From positions 124,001 to 188,000 of the forward strand of contig CAJHNH020005011.1 of assembly GCA_905116865.2 (NCBI GenBank): DNA of 64,000 bases, given 5' to 3'. The translations under genes and the position numbers were made by a program. Shown here piece after piece: positions 38,584 to 48,994 of the stretch. This DNA is from Candidula unifasciata. Its lineage: Eukaryota; Mollusca; Gastropoda; Stylommatophora; Geomitridae. Positions within the stretch are counted from its first letter, which is position 1. Each line of letters begins with the position of its first letter. The notes beneath the pieces were generated by a model. The model had not been told where the DNA came from. It made no database searches and saw only the letters and a program-made list of their open reading frames with translations.

Positions 38584-38812
38584 TGATTTGATTTGATTTG
38601 ATTCAAGAACCGACATCACAGCACTCGGGGCATTCCCATAAGCGCTCCGTCCCCATCTTCAGCAGCCAGCGAAGAGTTCCTATACTAATGGTGCCAGTAG
38701 CTTTCTGATTAAACGTCCGTCTTGCCTTTCCTCTAAGCCTTGAGCTTCTGCCAGAACCTCTCGTCACTCCCAACTGCACCAATCTCACCAGACTGTGGTG
38801 ATCCATCTGCTC
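38584..38812 (-). mobile_element. 5'-truncated retroposon with 17-bp target duplication
   Basis: The 229-bp element is flanked by identical copies of CTCGACATGTAACAGTT at 38567-38583 and 38813-38829. Its plus-strand left edge is a run of GATTT units (38584-38604), the simple 3' tail of an element lying on the minus strand. Its body matches the fragments at 13797 and 14793. A 67-codon minus frame crosses it (with RWLLKMGTERLWECPECC) but I do not recognise a protein family. Target duplication, simple tail and truncation together point to LINE-driven insertion. The flanks are themselves repeat units, so part of the duplication could pre-exist. Confidence 0.8.
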
Positions 38813-38829
38813 CTCGACATGTAACAGTT

Positions 38830-38938
38830 ACAGTAATCAATATGTGACAGCTACAGTGCTTGACATCTGACAACTACAGTTCATCGCATCTAACAGTAGT
38901 GCACATGCCATATGATGTTGTATGTAAATATATTTCAG
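38830..38938. repeat. End of the ~23-bp array and exon-2 acceptor
   Basis: A few diverged TGTGACAGCTACAGTGCTTGACATC units continue after the retroposon, then about 40 bases lead to the acceptor TATATTTCAG at 38938. The pyrimidine tract is weak. Confidence 0.75.
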
Positions 38939-39037
38939 CATGGAGAGACGGCAGTGCACATGGCAGCCAGTGGGGGACATGTGGAGGTGCTCAAATTCCT
39001 CATCAACAAAGGTGTCGACATCTCCATCAAAGACAAG
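38939..39037 (+). CDS. DAPK1: DAPK1 exon, ankyrin repeat (33 codons)
   Basis: The 99-bp exon encodes one whole ankyrin repeat, beginning HGETAVHMAASGGHVEVL and ending ISIKDK. The G-x-T-x-x-H-x-A-A and GH-x-x-V-x-x-L positions of the ankyrin consensus are present. The DAPK1 repeat at this place likewise begins with HG and ends with VQDK. Both splice junctions (TTTCAG|CAT and AAG|GTATCT) are phase 0, so removing or adding the exon would not shift the frame. It follows the 40-codon exon across a 3.6-kb intron; the next minisatellite begins only a few bases after its donor. Confidence 0.9.
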
Positions 39038-39044
39038 GTATCTT

Positions 39045-41915
39045 TCTCATTTGACACTTTACTTCATTTCTACTTCATCTTCCAGTGGACACTTTACCTC
39101 AGATCTAGCTATACTTTACCTCATCTTCCAGCGGACACTTCACCTCAGATCTAGCTATACTTTACCTCATCTTCCAGCGGACACTTCACTTCAGATTTAG
39201 CGATACTTTACCTCAGCTTTAGCTGACACTTTACCTCAGATCTAGCTATACTTTACCTCAGCTTTAGCTGACACTTTACCTCAGATCTAGCTATACTTTA
39301 CCTCAGCTTTAGCTGACACTTTACCTCAGATCTAGCTATACTTTACCTCAGATCTAGCTATACTTTACCTCATCTTCCAGCGGACACTTTACCTCAGATC
39401 TAGCTATACTTTACCTCATCTTCCAGCGGACACTTTACCTCAGATCTAGCTATACTTTACCACCTCAGCTTTAGCTGACATTTTACCTCAGATCTAGCTA
39501 TACTTTACCTCAGATCTAGCTGACACTTTACCTCAGATCTAGCTATACTTTACCTCAGCTTTAGCTGACACTTTACCTCAGATCTAGCTATACTTTACCT
39601 CAGCTTTAGCTAACACTTTACCTCAGATCTAGCTATACTTTACCTCAGCTTTAGCTAACACTTTACCTCAGATCTAGCTATACTTTACCTCAGCTTTAGC
39701 TGACACTTTACCTCAGATCTAGCTATACTTTACCTCAGCTTTAGCTGACACTTTACCTCAGATCTAGCTATACTTTACCTCAGCTTTAGCTGACACTTTA
39801 CCTCAGATCTAGCTATACTTTACCTCAGCTTTAGCTGACACTTTACCTCAGATATAGCTATACTTTACCTCAGATCTAGCTATACTTTACCTCATCTTCC
39901 AGCGGACACTTTACCTCAGATCTAGCTATACTTTACCTCATCTTCCAGCGGACACTTTACCTCAGATCTAGCTATACTTTACCACCTCAGCTTTAGCTGA
40001 CATTTTACCTCAGATCTAGCTATACTTTACCTCAGATCTAGCTGACACTTTACCTCAGATCTAGCTATACTTTACCTCAGCTTTAGCTGACACTTTACCT
40101 CAGATCTAGCTATACTTTACCTCAGCTTTAGCTAACACTTTACCTCAGATCTAGCTATACTTTACCTCAGCTTTAGCTAACACTTTACCTCAGATCTAGC
40201 TATACTTTACCTCAGCTTTAGCTAACACTTCACCTCAGATCTAGCTATACTTTACCTCAGATCTAGCTGACACTTTACCTCAGATCTAGCTATACTTTAC
40301 CTCAGCTTTAGCTGACACTTTACCTCAGATCTAGCTATACTTTACCTCAGCTTTAGCTAACACTTTACCTCAGATCTAGCTATACTTTACCTCAGCTTTA
40401 GCTAACACTTTACCTCAGATCTAGCTATACTTTACCTCAGCTTTAGCTGACACTTTACCTCAGATCTAGCTATACTTTACCTCAGCTTTAGCTAACACTT
40501 TACCTCAGATCTAGCTATACTTTACCTCAGCCTTAGCTAACACTTTACCTCAGATCTAGCTATACTTTACCTCAGCTTTAGCTGACACTTTACCTCAGAT
40601 CTAGCTATACTTTACCTCAGATCTAGCTGACACTTTACCTCAGATCTAGCTATACTTTACCTCAGCTTTAGCTGACACTTTACCTCAGATCTAGCTATAC
40701 TTTACCTCAGCTTTAGCTAACACTTTACCTCAGATCTAGCTATACTTTACCTCAGCTTTAGCTAACACTTTACCTCAGATCTAGCTATACTTTACCTCAG
40801 CTTTAGCTGACACTTTACCTCAGATCTAGCTATACTTTACCTCAGCTTTAGCTAACACTTTACCTCAGATCTAGCTATACTTTACCTCAGCTTTAGCTGA
40901 CACTTTACCTCAGATATAGCTATACTTTACCTCAGATCTAGCTATACTTTACCTCATCTTCCAGTGGACACTTTACCTCAGATCTAGCTATACTTTACCT
41001 CATCTTCCAGCGGACACTTTACCTCAGATCTAGCTATACTTTACCACCTCAGCTTTAGCTGACATTTTACCTCAGATCTAGCTATACTTTACCTCAGATC
41101 TAGCTGACACTTTACCTCAGATCTAGCTATACTTTACCTCAGCTTTAGCTAACACTTTACCTCAGATCTAGCTATACTTTACCTCAGCTTTAGCTAACAC
41201 TTTACCTCAGATCTAGCTATACTTTACCTCAGCTTTAGCTAACACTTTACCTCAGATCTAGCTATACTTTACCTCAGATCTAGCTGACACTTTACCTCAG
41301 ATCTAGCTATACTTTACCTCAGCTTTAGCTAACACTTTACCTCAGATCTAGCTATACTTTACCTCAGCTTTAGCTAACACTTTACCTCAGATCTAGCTAT
41401 ACTTTACCTCAGCTTTAGCTGACACTTTACCTCAGATCTAGCTATACTTTACCTCAGCTTTAGCTGACACTTTACCTCAGATCTAGCTATACTTTACCTC
41501 AGATCTAGCTATACTTTACCTCAGCTTTAGCTGACACTTTACCTCAGATCTAGCTATACTTTACCTCATCTTCCAGCGGACACTTTACCTCAGATCTAGC
41601 TATACTTTACCACCTCAGCTTTAGCTGACATTTTACCTCAGATCTAGCTATACTTTACCTCAGATCTAGCTGACACTTTACCTCAGATCTAGCTATACTT
41701 TACCTCAGCTTTAGCTGACACTTTACCTCAGATCTAGCTATACTTTACCTCAGCTTTAGCTAACACTTTACCTCAGATCTAGCTATACTTTACCTCAGCT
41801 TTAGCTAACACTTTACCTCAGATCTAGCTATACTTTACCTCAGCTTTAGCTAACACTTTACCTCAGATCTAGCTATACTTTACCTCAGCTTTAGCTGACA
41901 CTTTACCTAGGTTAT
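39045..41915. repeat. 22+23-bp dimeric minisatellite, 2.9 kb
   Basis: Two monomers alternate: TTTACCTCAGATCTAGCTATAC (22 bp) and TTTACCTCAGCTTTAGCTGACAC (23 bp), giving a 45-bp dimer. A third monomer with CATCTTCCAGCGGACAC and a marker insertion TTTACCACCTCAGC recur as blocks at about 39461, 39983, 41045 and 41611, showing a higher-order repeat of roughly 520-570 bp. The repeats contain many TTTACCTCAG acceptor-like strings. The array starts almost at the exon-2 donor. Confidence 0.97.
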
Positions 41916-41939
41916 ATCTGACACTTCAACTTATTTCTA

Positions 41940-42340
41940 GCTGACACAGGCAGATGTTTACCTTAATCAGAATCTGGACACATGACCAACAGACAGATGT
42001 TTACCTTAATGAGAATCTGGACACATGACCAACAGGCAGATGTTTCACTCAGTGAGAATCTGGACACATGACAAACAGACAGATGTTTCACTCAGTGGGA
42101 ATCTAGGTACATGACCAACAGGCAGATGTTTCGCTCAGTGGGAATCTGGACACATGACCAGCAGACAGATATTTCACTCAGTGCGAATCTGGACACATGA
42201 CCAACAGGCAGATGTTTCGCTCAGTGGGAATCTGGACACATGACCAACAGGCAGATGTTTCACTCAGTGGGAATCTGGACACATTACCAACAGGCAGATG
42301 TTTCACTCAGTGGGAATCTGGACACATGACCAACATGTAA
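41940..42340. repeat. 43-bp tandem repeat, about 9 copies
   Basis: Units of 43 bp contain ACACATGACCAACAGGCAG followed by ATGTTTCACTCAGTGGGAATCTGG. The first two copies carry TACCTTAAT instead of TCACTCAGT. Not related to the 43-bp array at 5295. Confidence 0.95.
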
Positions 42341-42628
42341 ATGTGCTAGTTCTGCACTATGGTGGCTTTAGATGGTTTTAGTGAAAGGTGGGCAGCATCA
42401 AGGGAGTGCACAAGGAGAAGATGAATTGATGACGAAGACATGAAATATACTTACAGAATGACACTGGCTAGTGCCATCCATTGAACAGTGTACTGCAGAC
42501 TCTTCCTTCTGATATAACCATACTGTGACATAGTTATATTGTGACATAATCATATTGTGACCTAATCATGTTGTAATGTAATCAAACTGTCTTGACACTA
42601 AGACGCGTATCTTTTCTGGCAACACCAG
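42341..42628. other. Intron end before exon 3
   Basis: Unique except for about four loose copies of a 16-17-bp TGTGACATAATCATAT unit at 42521-42580. The acceptor CAACACCAG at 42628 has only a short pyrimidine tract (TATCTTTTCT). Confidence 0.6.
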
Positions 42629-42727
42629 CAAGGGGACAGTGCTGTCTACTGGGCTGCTCGTCAAGGTCACACAGAGGTTATTAAATGTCTAGTCGAGGCA
42701 GGGGTATCCGTCAACACACAGAACAAG
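42629..42727 (+). CDS. DAPK1: DAPK1 exon, ankyrin repeat (33 codons)
   Basis: The 99-bp exon encodes an ankyrin repeat beginning QGDSAVYWAARQGHTEVI and ending VNTQNK. The AVYWAARxGH string is diagnostic: the corresponding DAPK1 repeat has AVYWAARHGH, with a Trp that general ankyrin repeats lack. The phase-0 junctions are ACACCAG|CAA and AAG|GTGAGT. A competing AG three bases into the exon would shift the frame and is unlikely to be used. It lies between 3.6-kb and 2.9-kb introns. This repeat is among the strongest pieces of evidence for a DAPK1 orthologue. Confidence 0.93.
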
Positions 42728-43745
42728 GTGAGTTATTCCACCACACAAAATGACAGAGTTATTTCAACACTGAAAACTGGGGAGTTATTCCAACAGATAG
42801 CTGGAAATTTTTCCCAGAACACACAACTAGAAGTTATATATATTCCTACATACAGAACAAGATAAGTCATTCCAACACTGTTAAAATGTTTTCCCACAGT
42901 GAGAGTTATTCTGACAAAATACAGAACAAAGTAGATTACTTCTAGCACAGAGGAGAATGTACTTGTAATATCTGTAACACACAGGACATATTGAATGATT
43001 GCATTATCATACCAATCTTCTCCTTCATTCATCTGAGTGGTGCAAACACATTGTCCCTGTTTATGGTAAAGCTGTGATTTTTGCACCTTTTGGCTGATAC
43101 ATCTGACTTATTCTGGCAAGTTTTAGCCAGGCCAGCCTTCCTGGTTAGTTTCATGAGACATGGTGGGCCATTTATAACCTCATATGTGGGGTGTCTGTCA
43201 TCTCCCGATCCACAGGTGTTGTCCCTAGAGGACCCATCCAGGGCAGCCGTGTGCAAATAGGTCAACTTCCCAAGAGAAGATCGGGCAGAGCATGAGTATC
43301 CCCTGCCATTCAAGGAGGCTTTCAATAATGATGAACCGATACATGGTGCTCTGGTACTCGGCTCACCTAGGGAATCTTCACATCCTACACATGATTGTTT
43401 AACTTCACATCTGTTTATTGATCTTTCCACTCATTATGGTCATCCCCAGGCAGCAGCCTCCGGACCCGAAACCTCAGTTCCCTGCACTCACTTCTTCAGC
43501 ATGTTAGTCTTCTATGTTTGACAATGGCACCGTTCACATGGAAGCCCCAGGCACTTTTCCAGTTTTATAGGAAGAATGTGTCAGGCATGGCTTCCCTGTA
43601 TGATCCTTACATGCCAACAAGTGTGGCCAATGGTAGCAGACATTGGAAACTTTTATTTCAGAACGTCAGATCTTTGAGTGAGAGACATCAATGGATGGAC
43701 ATTTAAACCCAAGCAGCCACACAGGAGTCTTGATCGACAGACGTT
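42728..43745. other. Third intron, unique left part
   Basis: Contains a few loosely repeated 'GAGTTATTCCAACA' segments just after the donor (42728-42910). It also holds a non-repetitive 133-codon minus-strand open frame at 43029-43430, which I cannot assign. It may be part of a mobile element because a transposon follows directly, but no terminal repeats were found for it. Confidence 0.45.
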
Positions 43746-44785
43746 TAGGGCTGTACCGAATAGTGATTTTCACTATTCGGCTGAATACGAATAGCGGCAC
43801 CAATTTTTCGGCCGAATACGAATAGTATATAATCATCATCAAGTGCCCTGCCGGCTGGTGTGATCTTCCTCTATCCCTCCTTCCACAGATCTTTCCAGTG
43901 GTCACCACATGTTTCATTTTCTCTCTTCTGATAACATGGGCGAAAAATGATAACTGTCTCCTTCTGATGTCTGTGATTAGTTGTCTTCGGGCTTCTGCAA
44001 CTTTCAGAACCTCTTGATTGCTTTTTTTTAAGCTGTCCAGGGTATTTTAAGCATTCTTCTGTAATACCACATCTCTGAGGCCTCAAGAAATTGTTTGGCC
44101 TGTCTACTGATTGTCCAGGACTCACAACGCATTGCCTTTAAATATCTGTGCCTACTTGACGAGGCTAACAGTGACTATTGTACAGACCACATTTTCCACT
44201 TTAAAATTTCAGCCAAAGTGTAATCACAATCTTACTTATCCGCTGCACCCTCAAGAATACAGATGGAGGATCAGTTGCACCTCGAGATAAATATAAATAC
44301 AATTTTTAGCACGCTGCTGTTGGCATTTTATGCAGTTCGATTCACTGAGTGTGAAACAATTAAAAAAAACTCTTTTCGACAGTGGTGGGGAAAGACAATT
44401 TAAATTTTAACTTTTAAGTTGCTTCATGCTTTCTTTAATAATGTCACAATTTATAGCCGACTTTTCTTGATTTTCACCACGGCACCCCTGGCATACGCAC
44501 CCAGTTTGAGAACCTCTGTTGTAATGCCTTGGTCGAGTCAGCAGGCAAAGACCTTGCCAGCTGCTGTACCAGGCAACCGGGTTGCAGTTTCCCCAGCTAC
44601 GAAAGACTTATGCAACAGCAACTACTGTGTTAATGAGAGAGTTATTGCAGTCCATCGCAGTGTATGCAAAATGGGTGTAAGGTAACCACTATTCATATTC
44701 GGCCCGACCGCAAGCATTTGGCCAAATACTGAATAGTTATTAAGTCCACTATTCGGCCCCGAAGCGAATATTCGGTTCAGCCCTA
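43746..44785. mobile_element. hAT-like non-autonomous DNA transposon, interrupted
   Basis: The ends are inverted: the left begins TAGGGCTGTACCGAATA and the right, read in reverse complement, begins TAGGGCTGAACCGAATA. Subterminal regions on both sides are filled with CCGAATA/TATTCGG motifs. Such ends are typical of hAT superfamily elements. The 8-bp target duplication expected for hAT is not clean; both flanks only share GTTTA-like bases. No transposase frame remains in the 1.04 kb, and a LINE fragment is inserted at 43828-44145. Confidence 0.75.
43828..44145 (-). pseudogene. LINE reverse transcriptase C-terminus inside the hAT-like element
   Basis: On the minus strand the reading starts with CESWTISRQAKQFLEASEMW and YYRRMLKIPW, the classic C-terminal region of non-LTR ORF2 proteins. 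After an A8 run near 44027-44034 the frame shifts and continues with EVLKVAEARRQLITDIRRRQ, LSFFAHVIRRE and TGKICGRRDRGR. The 3' end on this strand shows a short TGATGATTAT simple tail. One frameshift and the missing upstream domains make it a dead, 5'-truncated copy. It is distinct in sequence from the LINE ends at 81 and 35478. Confidence 0.88.
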
Positions 44786-45621
44786 GTTTAAACCAAGGTT
44801 TGTCATATAGTAGTACTTAAGAACGACAGACATTTAAACCTGATTTTGTCATTTAGTAGGTTACTCGGCCAGCGAACTTCACTTTTGTTTTAAATGAGTT
44901 TTAAATGAGTTTTCAGTGTATGTTATCACCCATGCACTGCATCCCTGGTGGTCACCAAATTCGAAATGTCCCAGTTTAGGCCGATATGGGCCATTAACCA
45001 TAGCACACTACAAGGAAGATGGCAGGAGTCGTGCATAAGAGTCCATAAGACCAGTGTTGAACCTGAGGCCCAGTCGAGGTGAAGTACATAGTATCTCCTT
45101 ATACACATCACTTCACTTTCCTTCATTCCTGTGACAGAAATCACTGCGCCACACAAACTACTACAGGTGAGTGGTTCCAGTAATGCATATTGTTTTTCTT
45201 CTTTGAACTTTTCTTTTCACTTTCTTTCTTCCTACCTCTTTCCTCTTTTAAGTCCTGTTGTATGGACATGTCTTCATTCATGTCTTTTTGTATATTCTTT
45301 TATCTTTCCATTACCTTTTATCCTGTTCTATATCTCTTTGAGTCCCAAGAAATGCATCATAGGTTCATAACAGGAAGCCCAATGAACGCAAGATGCACTG
45401 TTTTTACAACTCTCTTTACCACCCCTTGGGTCTCTGATGCTAAACCTTGTGGGACTGAAAGAGATATTCACTTATCCTGTCTTCACTCATGTGTCATTGT
45501 TTTGTTCTCTTGTTATTTATATCTTATTGTGTGTTCTGTTATCTTTTCATTATCTTGTTATGCTTTTCTGTATTCACTAGTATTATCGTGTCTTCACTGC
45601 TGCCTTGTTGTTTTGTTACAG
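44786..45621. other. Third intron, right part and exon-4 acceptor
   Basis: Unique DNA. The last 430 bases (about 45190-45620) are strongly T-rich on the plus strand with many CTTT/TCTT stretches, a long pyrimidine-rich approach ending TTTTGTTACAG at 45621. No other exon was seen. Confidence 0.6.
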
Positions 45622-45720
45622 TCTGGAGAGACGGCGCTTCATGTGGCTGCCAGGTACGGCCACACCTCCACGGTTCAGTACTTGTGCAGCATTGATGCTA
45701 ACATCAACCTTTTTGATAAT
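45622..45720 (+). CDS. DAPK1: DAPK1 exon, ankyrin repeat (33 codons)
   Basis: The 99-bp exon encodes an ankyrin repeat beginning SGETALHVAARYGHTSTVQY and ending INLFDN. The ALHVAARYGH string is identical to that of the matching DAPK1 repeat as I recall it, including SGE at the start and LCS in the second helix (here YLCSIDA). Junctions are TTACAG|TCT and AAT|GTAAGT, both phase 0; the donor is close to the ideal consensus. Asn replaces the Lys that ends most neighbouring repeats. A CTGT tetranucleotide tract begins about 20 bases into the intron that follows. Confidence 0.93.
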
Positions 45721-45737
45721 GTAAGTATTTGTGACAG

Positions 45738-45905
<168 letters not shown>

Positions 45906-46075
45906 TGTCTGTTTCACCTTTGCTTGCTAATCTTGAATATCTACAGTCATGCAGGAGCTTGTTCTATCCCAAAAGTGATGTTTCTTAGTTGTCACATGGT
46001 GAGATTGGTCTCAACTCCTGGCTTGAGTTTGAGGCTCTCTCCATTCACGGAAGGTTCAATGTCTGGTTAGTGGCT

Positions 46076-46702
46076 CAACCCCACTAGGGGGTACAACAAA
46101 CAGACACCACCCCACTAGGGGGTACAACAAACAGACACCACCCCACTAGGGGGTACAACAAACAGACACCACCCCACTAGGGGGTACAACAAACAGACAC
46201 CACCCCACTAGGGGGTACAACAAACAGACACCACCCCACTAGGGGGTACAACAAACAGACACCACCCCACTAGGGGGTACAACAAACAGACACCACCCCA
46301 CTAGGGGGTACAACAAACAGACACCACCCCACTAGGGGGTACAACAAACAGACACCACCCCACTAGGGGGTACAACAAACAGACACCACCCCACTAGGGG
46401 GTACAACAAACAGACACCACCCCACTAGGGGGTACAACAAACAGACACCACCCCACTAGGGGGTACAACAAACAGGCACCACCCCACTAGGGGGTACAAC
46501 AAACAGACACCACCCCACTAGGGGGTACAACAAACAGACACCACCCCACTAGGGGGTACAACAAACAGGCACCACCCCACTAGGGGGTACAACAAACAGA
46601 CACCACCCCACTAGGGGGTACAACAAACAGACACCACCCCACTAGGGGGTACAACAAACAGACACCACCCCACTAGGGGGTACAACAAACAGACACCACC
46701 AC
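46076..46702. repeat. 31-bp minisatellite, 20 nearly identical copies
   Basis: Units of 31 bp contain CCCCACTAGGGGGTACAACA then AACAGACACCA. Only two copies differ visibly (CAGGCACC in place of CAGACACC). Each unit holds a small inverted repeat, CCCCACTAGGGG. About 170 unique bases (45906-46075) separate it from the CTGT tract. Confidence 0.97.
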
Positions 46703-47640
46703 CCCTGGGATAGGTAGAGCAATCAAACTAGACATTTTCAGATTAGATCAAAGTATATCTTTAGCCTGCCATATTCATGCTCCCGACCACTTAATCCTTA
46801 ATCAATTTTCTTGCCGGAGAATGAAAAATATCTAAGCAATTAATTCGGAAGAATAAAGATACATTTAATGTCAGTTGTAACTGAATTTGCTATGAGCAAT
46901 CTGAATGGTATAAAAAAGAAAGTTTAATGGCATTGTATTGTAGATCTACATAACTGCATAAACAAGTGGAAAGAATGAGGGGAAGAATGTCAGTATGGAA
47001 TACAAAATAAATGGGTCATATATCTGTGCATTAATCTTCTCCAGCATTAGTAGCTTCTAAACAGCTTAGGAAATAAAACAGTATGTATATATGTTAGTAC
47101 AGTATATAATGATTGACTGACATTCAGCAACACCAGGACCGTACGACGAGCCATAAACACCTGGTGACACAAAGTGCCACTGTTCGGAGGAGAATTACCC
47201 GGGCGCAAGTCCCAGAAACCCTCTTCAAATAGAAGGTTATATTTAGGGCCCCCAGTGACAGCCCGGATTCGGCTTTAAAATAACTAAAAAAAATGGTGTC
47301 CCACATTGGGACAGGGATTACTTATATTATAATATATAATAAGTTTATATAATGTAAATGAGTATAAATTTGCATGATTCAAAGTATTATATGTATGTGC
47401 ATCAAGTAAATTAATTTCTAAACTGTTTTCTTCACCTCATTGGTGCTATAATATTTGGTTAATTATAGAATTGGTTAACCTTAGCTGTTGAGCTCTTCTG
47501 CTCAAATATATTAAAAAAATATGTTCTTTGTTCCTTTTCTTTTACTGTGATTAGTCATAAAAGTGATTCCCTATGATAGAGATAGTGTTGTATGGATTTT
47601 CTTGTCTCTGATATATTTTTGACACAGCAAGAAGTTGGTG
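46703..47640. other. Fourth intron, unique AT-rich DNA
   Basis: AT-rich, non-repetitive DNA. Nothing coding or RNA-like was recognised. It leads into diverged units of the 46-bp array. Confidence 0.5.
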
Positions 47641-47807
47641 TTTGTTTATAGATTCATATATCTTTAATGTACACTTGATATAGTATTTACAGTGTTTACA
47701 TATTTATGTGTCTTTAACATGCATTTGATATAACTAGTGTTTAGAGATTGATATTTCTGTAGCATATGTGATATACGGCTAGTGTTTACAGATTTATTTG
47801 CCAGTAA
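47641..47807. repeat. Diverged left end of the 46-bp minisatellite
   Basis: Three or four eroded units (TTGATATAGTATTTACAGTG, TTGATATAACTAGTGTTTAG, GATATACGGCTAGTGTTTAC) are recognisable before the transposon at 47808. One unit carries TCTTTAACATG, showing that the repeat contains a TTAA site. Confidence 0.8.
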
Positions 47808-48990
47808 CCCATTGACTATCAAGCCCGTTAACCCTTGCACTTTCCAAGAAACTACATATTGAAGCCTCACAACTTTAAACATAAACTCACAATGTTGTGT
47901 TTATTTTTGCGCCAAACTGAATGGAGAACAAATTTACAGAATAAAACGTGATGACATTATCATCATGTGGCTTTAGAAATGCCAAAAATCAACCAAATTT
48001 TTTTTCTGACAGCAGTATAGACTAACAAAAATTCCATAGCTTCACAAATGTTGAATGTAAACTCACAGTATTTTGCATTTTTGCACCAAATTGTGAAATC
48101 CTGTTGTAAATCATTGTGTGGGTGTTATATTTGTGCAAAAATAGCAATGGCAAATCTCCTGTCTGACATTTGCTGAAATAATCCGGGATGAGAGCTGTGA
48201 AATATAGTCTGCAGATTTCATGGCGGTTTGCCATTTTGCCCCAAGAACTACTCAGCTGCATGGTCTCGAAGCATGGTGTCGGCCTCGAGTTCTAGAGGTT
48301 CTGGGTTCAATCCTTGGTAAAGGCTGGGAATTTTTCACGTGGACTTCTAGTAATTCCCTTGGTCTCTGGGTAGTGAGATCGGTCGCCCGTTTGCATTGTT
48401 GCACACATAAAAAATCCCTAGGCAGTTAGAAATCGAAAAAAGTAGCCTAACGGTGATGCCAGGGCAAAATTTGGAGTTAAAAAAAATCTACCCAAAGTAT
48501 TTCAGGACCCCCGCCAGCGCTACAGAGCCTGTGCACTGTTCTGAGCTTTTTTGGATTCAAACTTGAGTTAGAAGAAGAACGGAGCACTTATGGATTACTA
48601 CCCGTGTGCCATGATGTTGATCTGTTCCAACTTCAAACCTAAAGAAAAAAGCCCCAAAAACTGAATTGTCAAACCAACAACACACAAAAACTTCCACAAA
48701 AACGCAGTCTTGTAGGAACTGTGACAGTGAGGCGCCATTATAAAAACAGCCGTATAACATCATCTGCAAGAGAGAATCATTCAGCAACTATTTACTAGTA
48801 GTTGTTTTCTTTAAAGAAACACAGAGCAGAACTGACGGATTCAGCTGACGGATTCAACGACATCAATTGCAAAATTCTCAATTTTAATCTGGCTGTGAGC
48901 ATTCAGAGTTATGATCGCAGGGGGTGGGATCACAGTAGCCAATTAGAAATATTGGCTATGAGCATTACCGTAATCATAGTAGTCAGATGG
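47808..48990. mobile_element. piggyBac-like non-autonomous element at TTAA
   Basis: The 1.18-kb insert splits the 46-bp array. Its right end is followed by TTAA (48991-48994) and the array continues at once. Its left end, after GTAA (47804-47807, one base off TTAA), begins CCCATTGACTATCA; the right end in reverse complement begins CCATCTGACTACTATGA. CC-starting imperfect terminal repeats and TTAA insertion are hallmarks of piggyBac-type transposons. No transposase frame is present. A SINE-like sequence lies inside at about 48242-48580. Confidence 0.65.
48242..48580 (+). mobile_element. tRNA-derived SINE nested in the piggyBac-like element
   Basis: The head is tRNA-like: GGTGTCGGCCTCGAGTTC followed by GGTTCTGGGTTCAATCCTTG, whose GGTTCAATCC matches the RNA polymerase III B box. 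A tRNA-unrelated body follows (with TTTTTCACGTGGACTTCTAG), and the end is a GAAGAAGAA-type tail at about 48573-48580. No clean target duplication was defined. The B box suggests a fairly recent copy. Confidence 0.75.
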
Positions 48991-48994
48991 TTAA

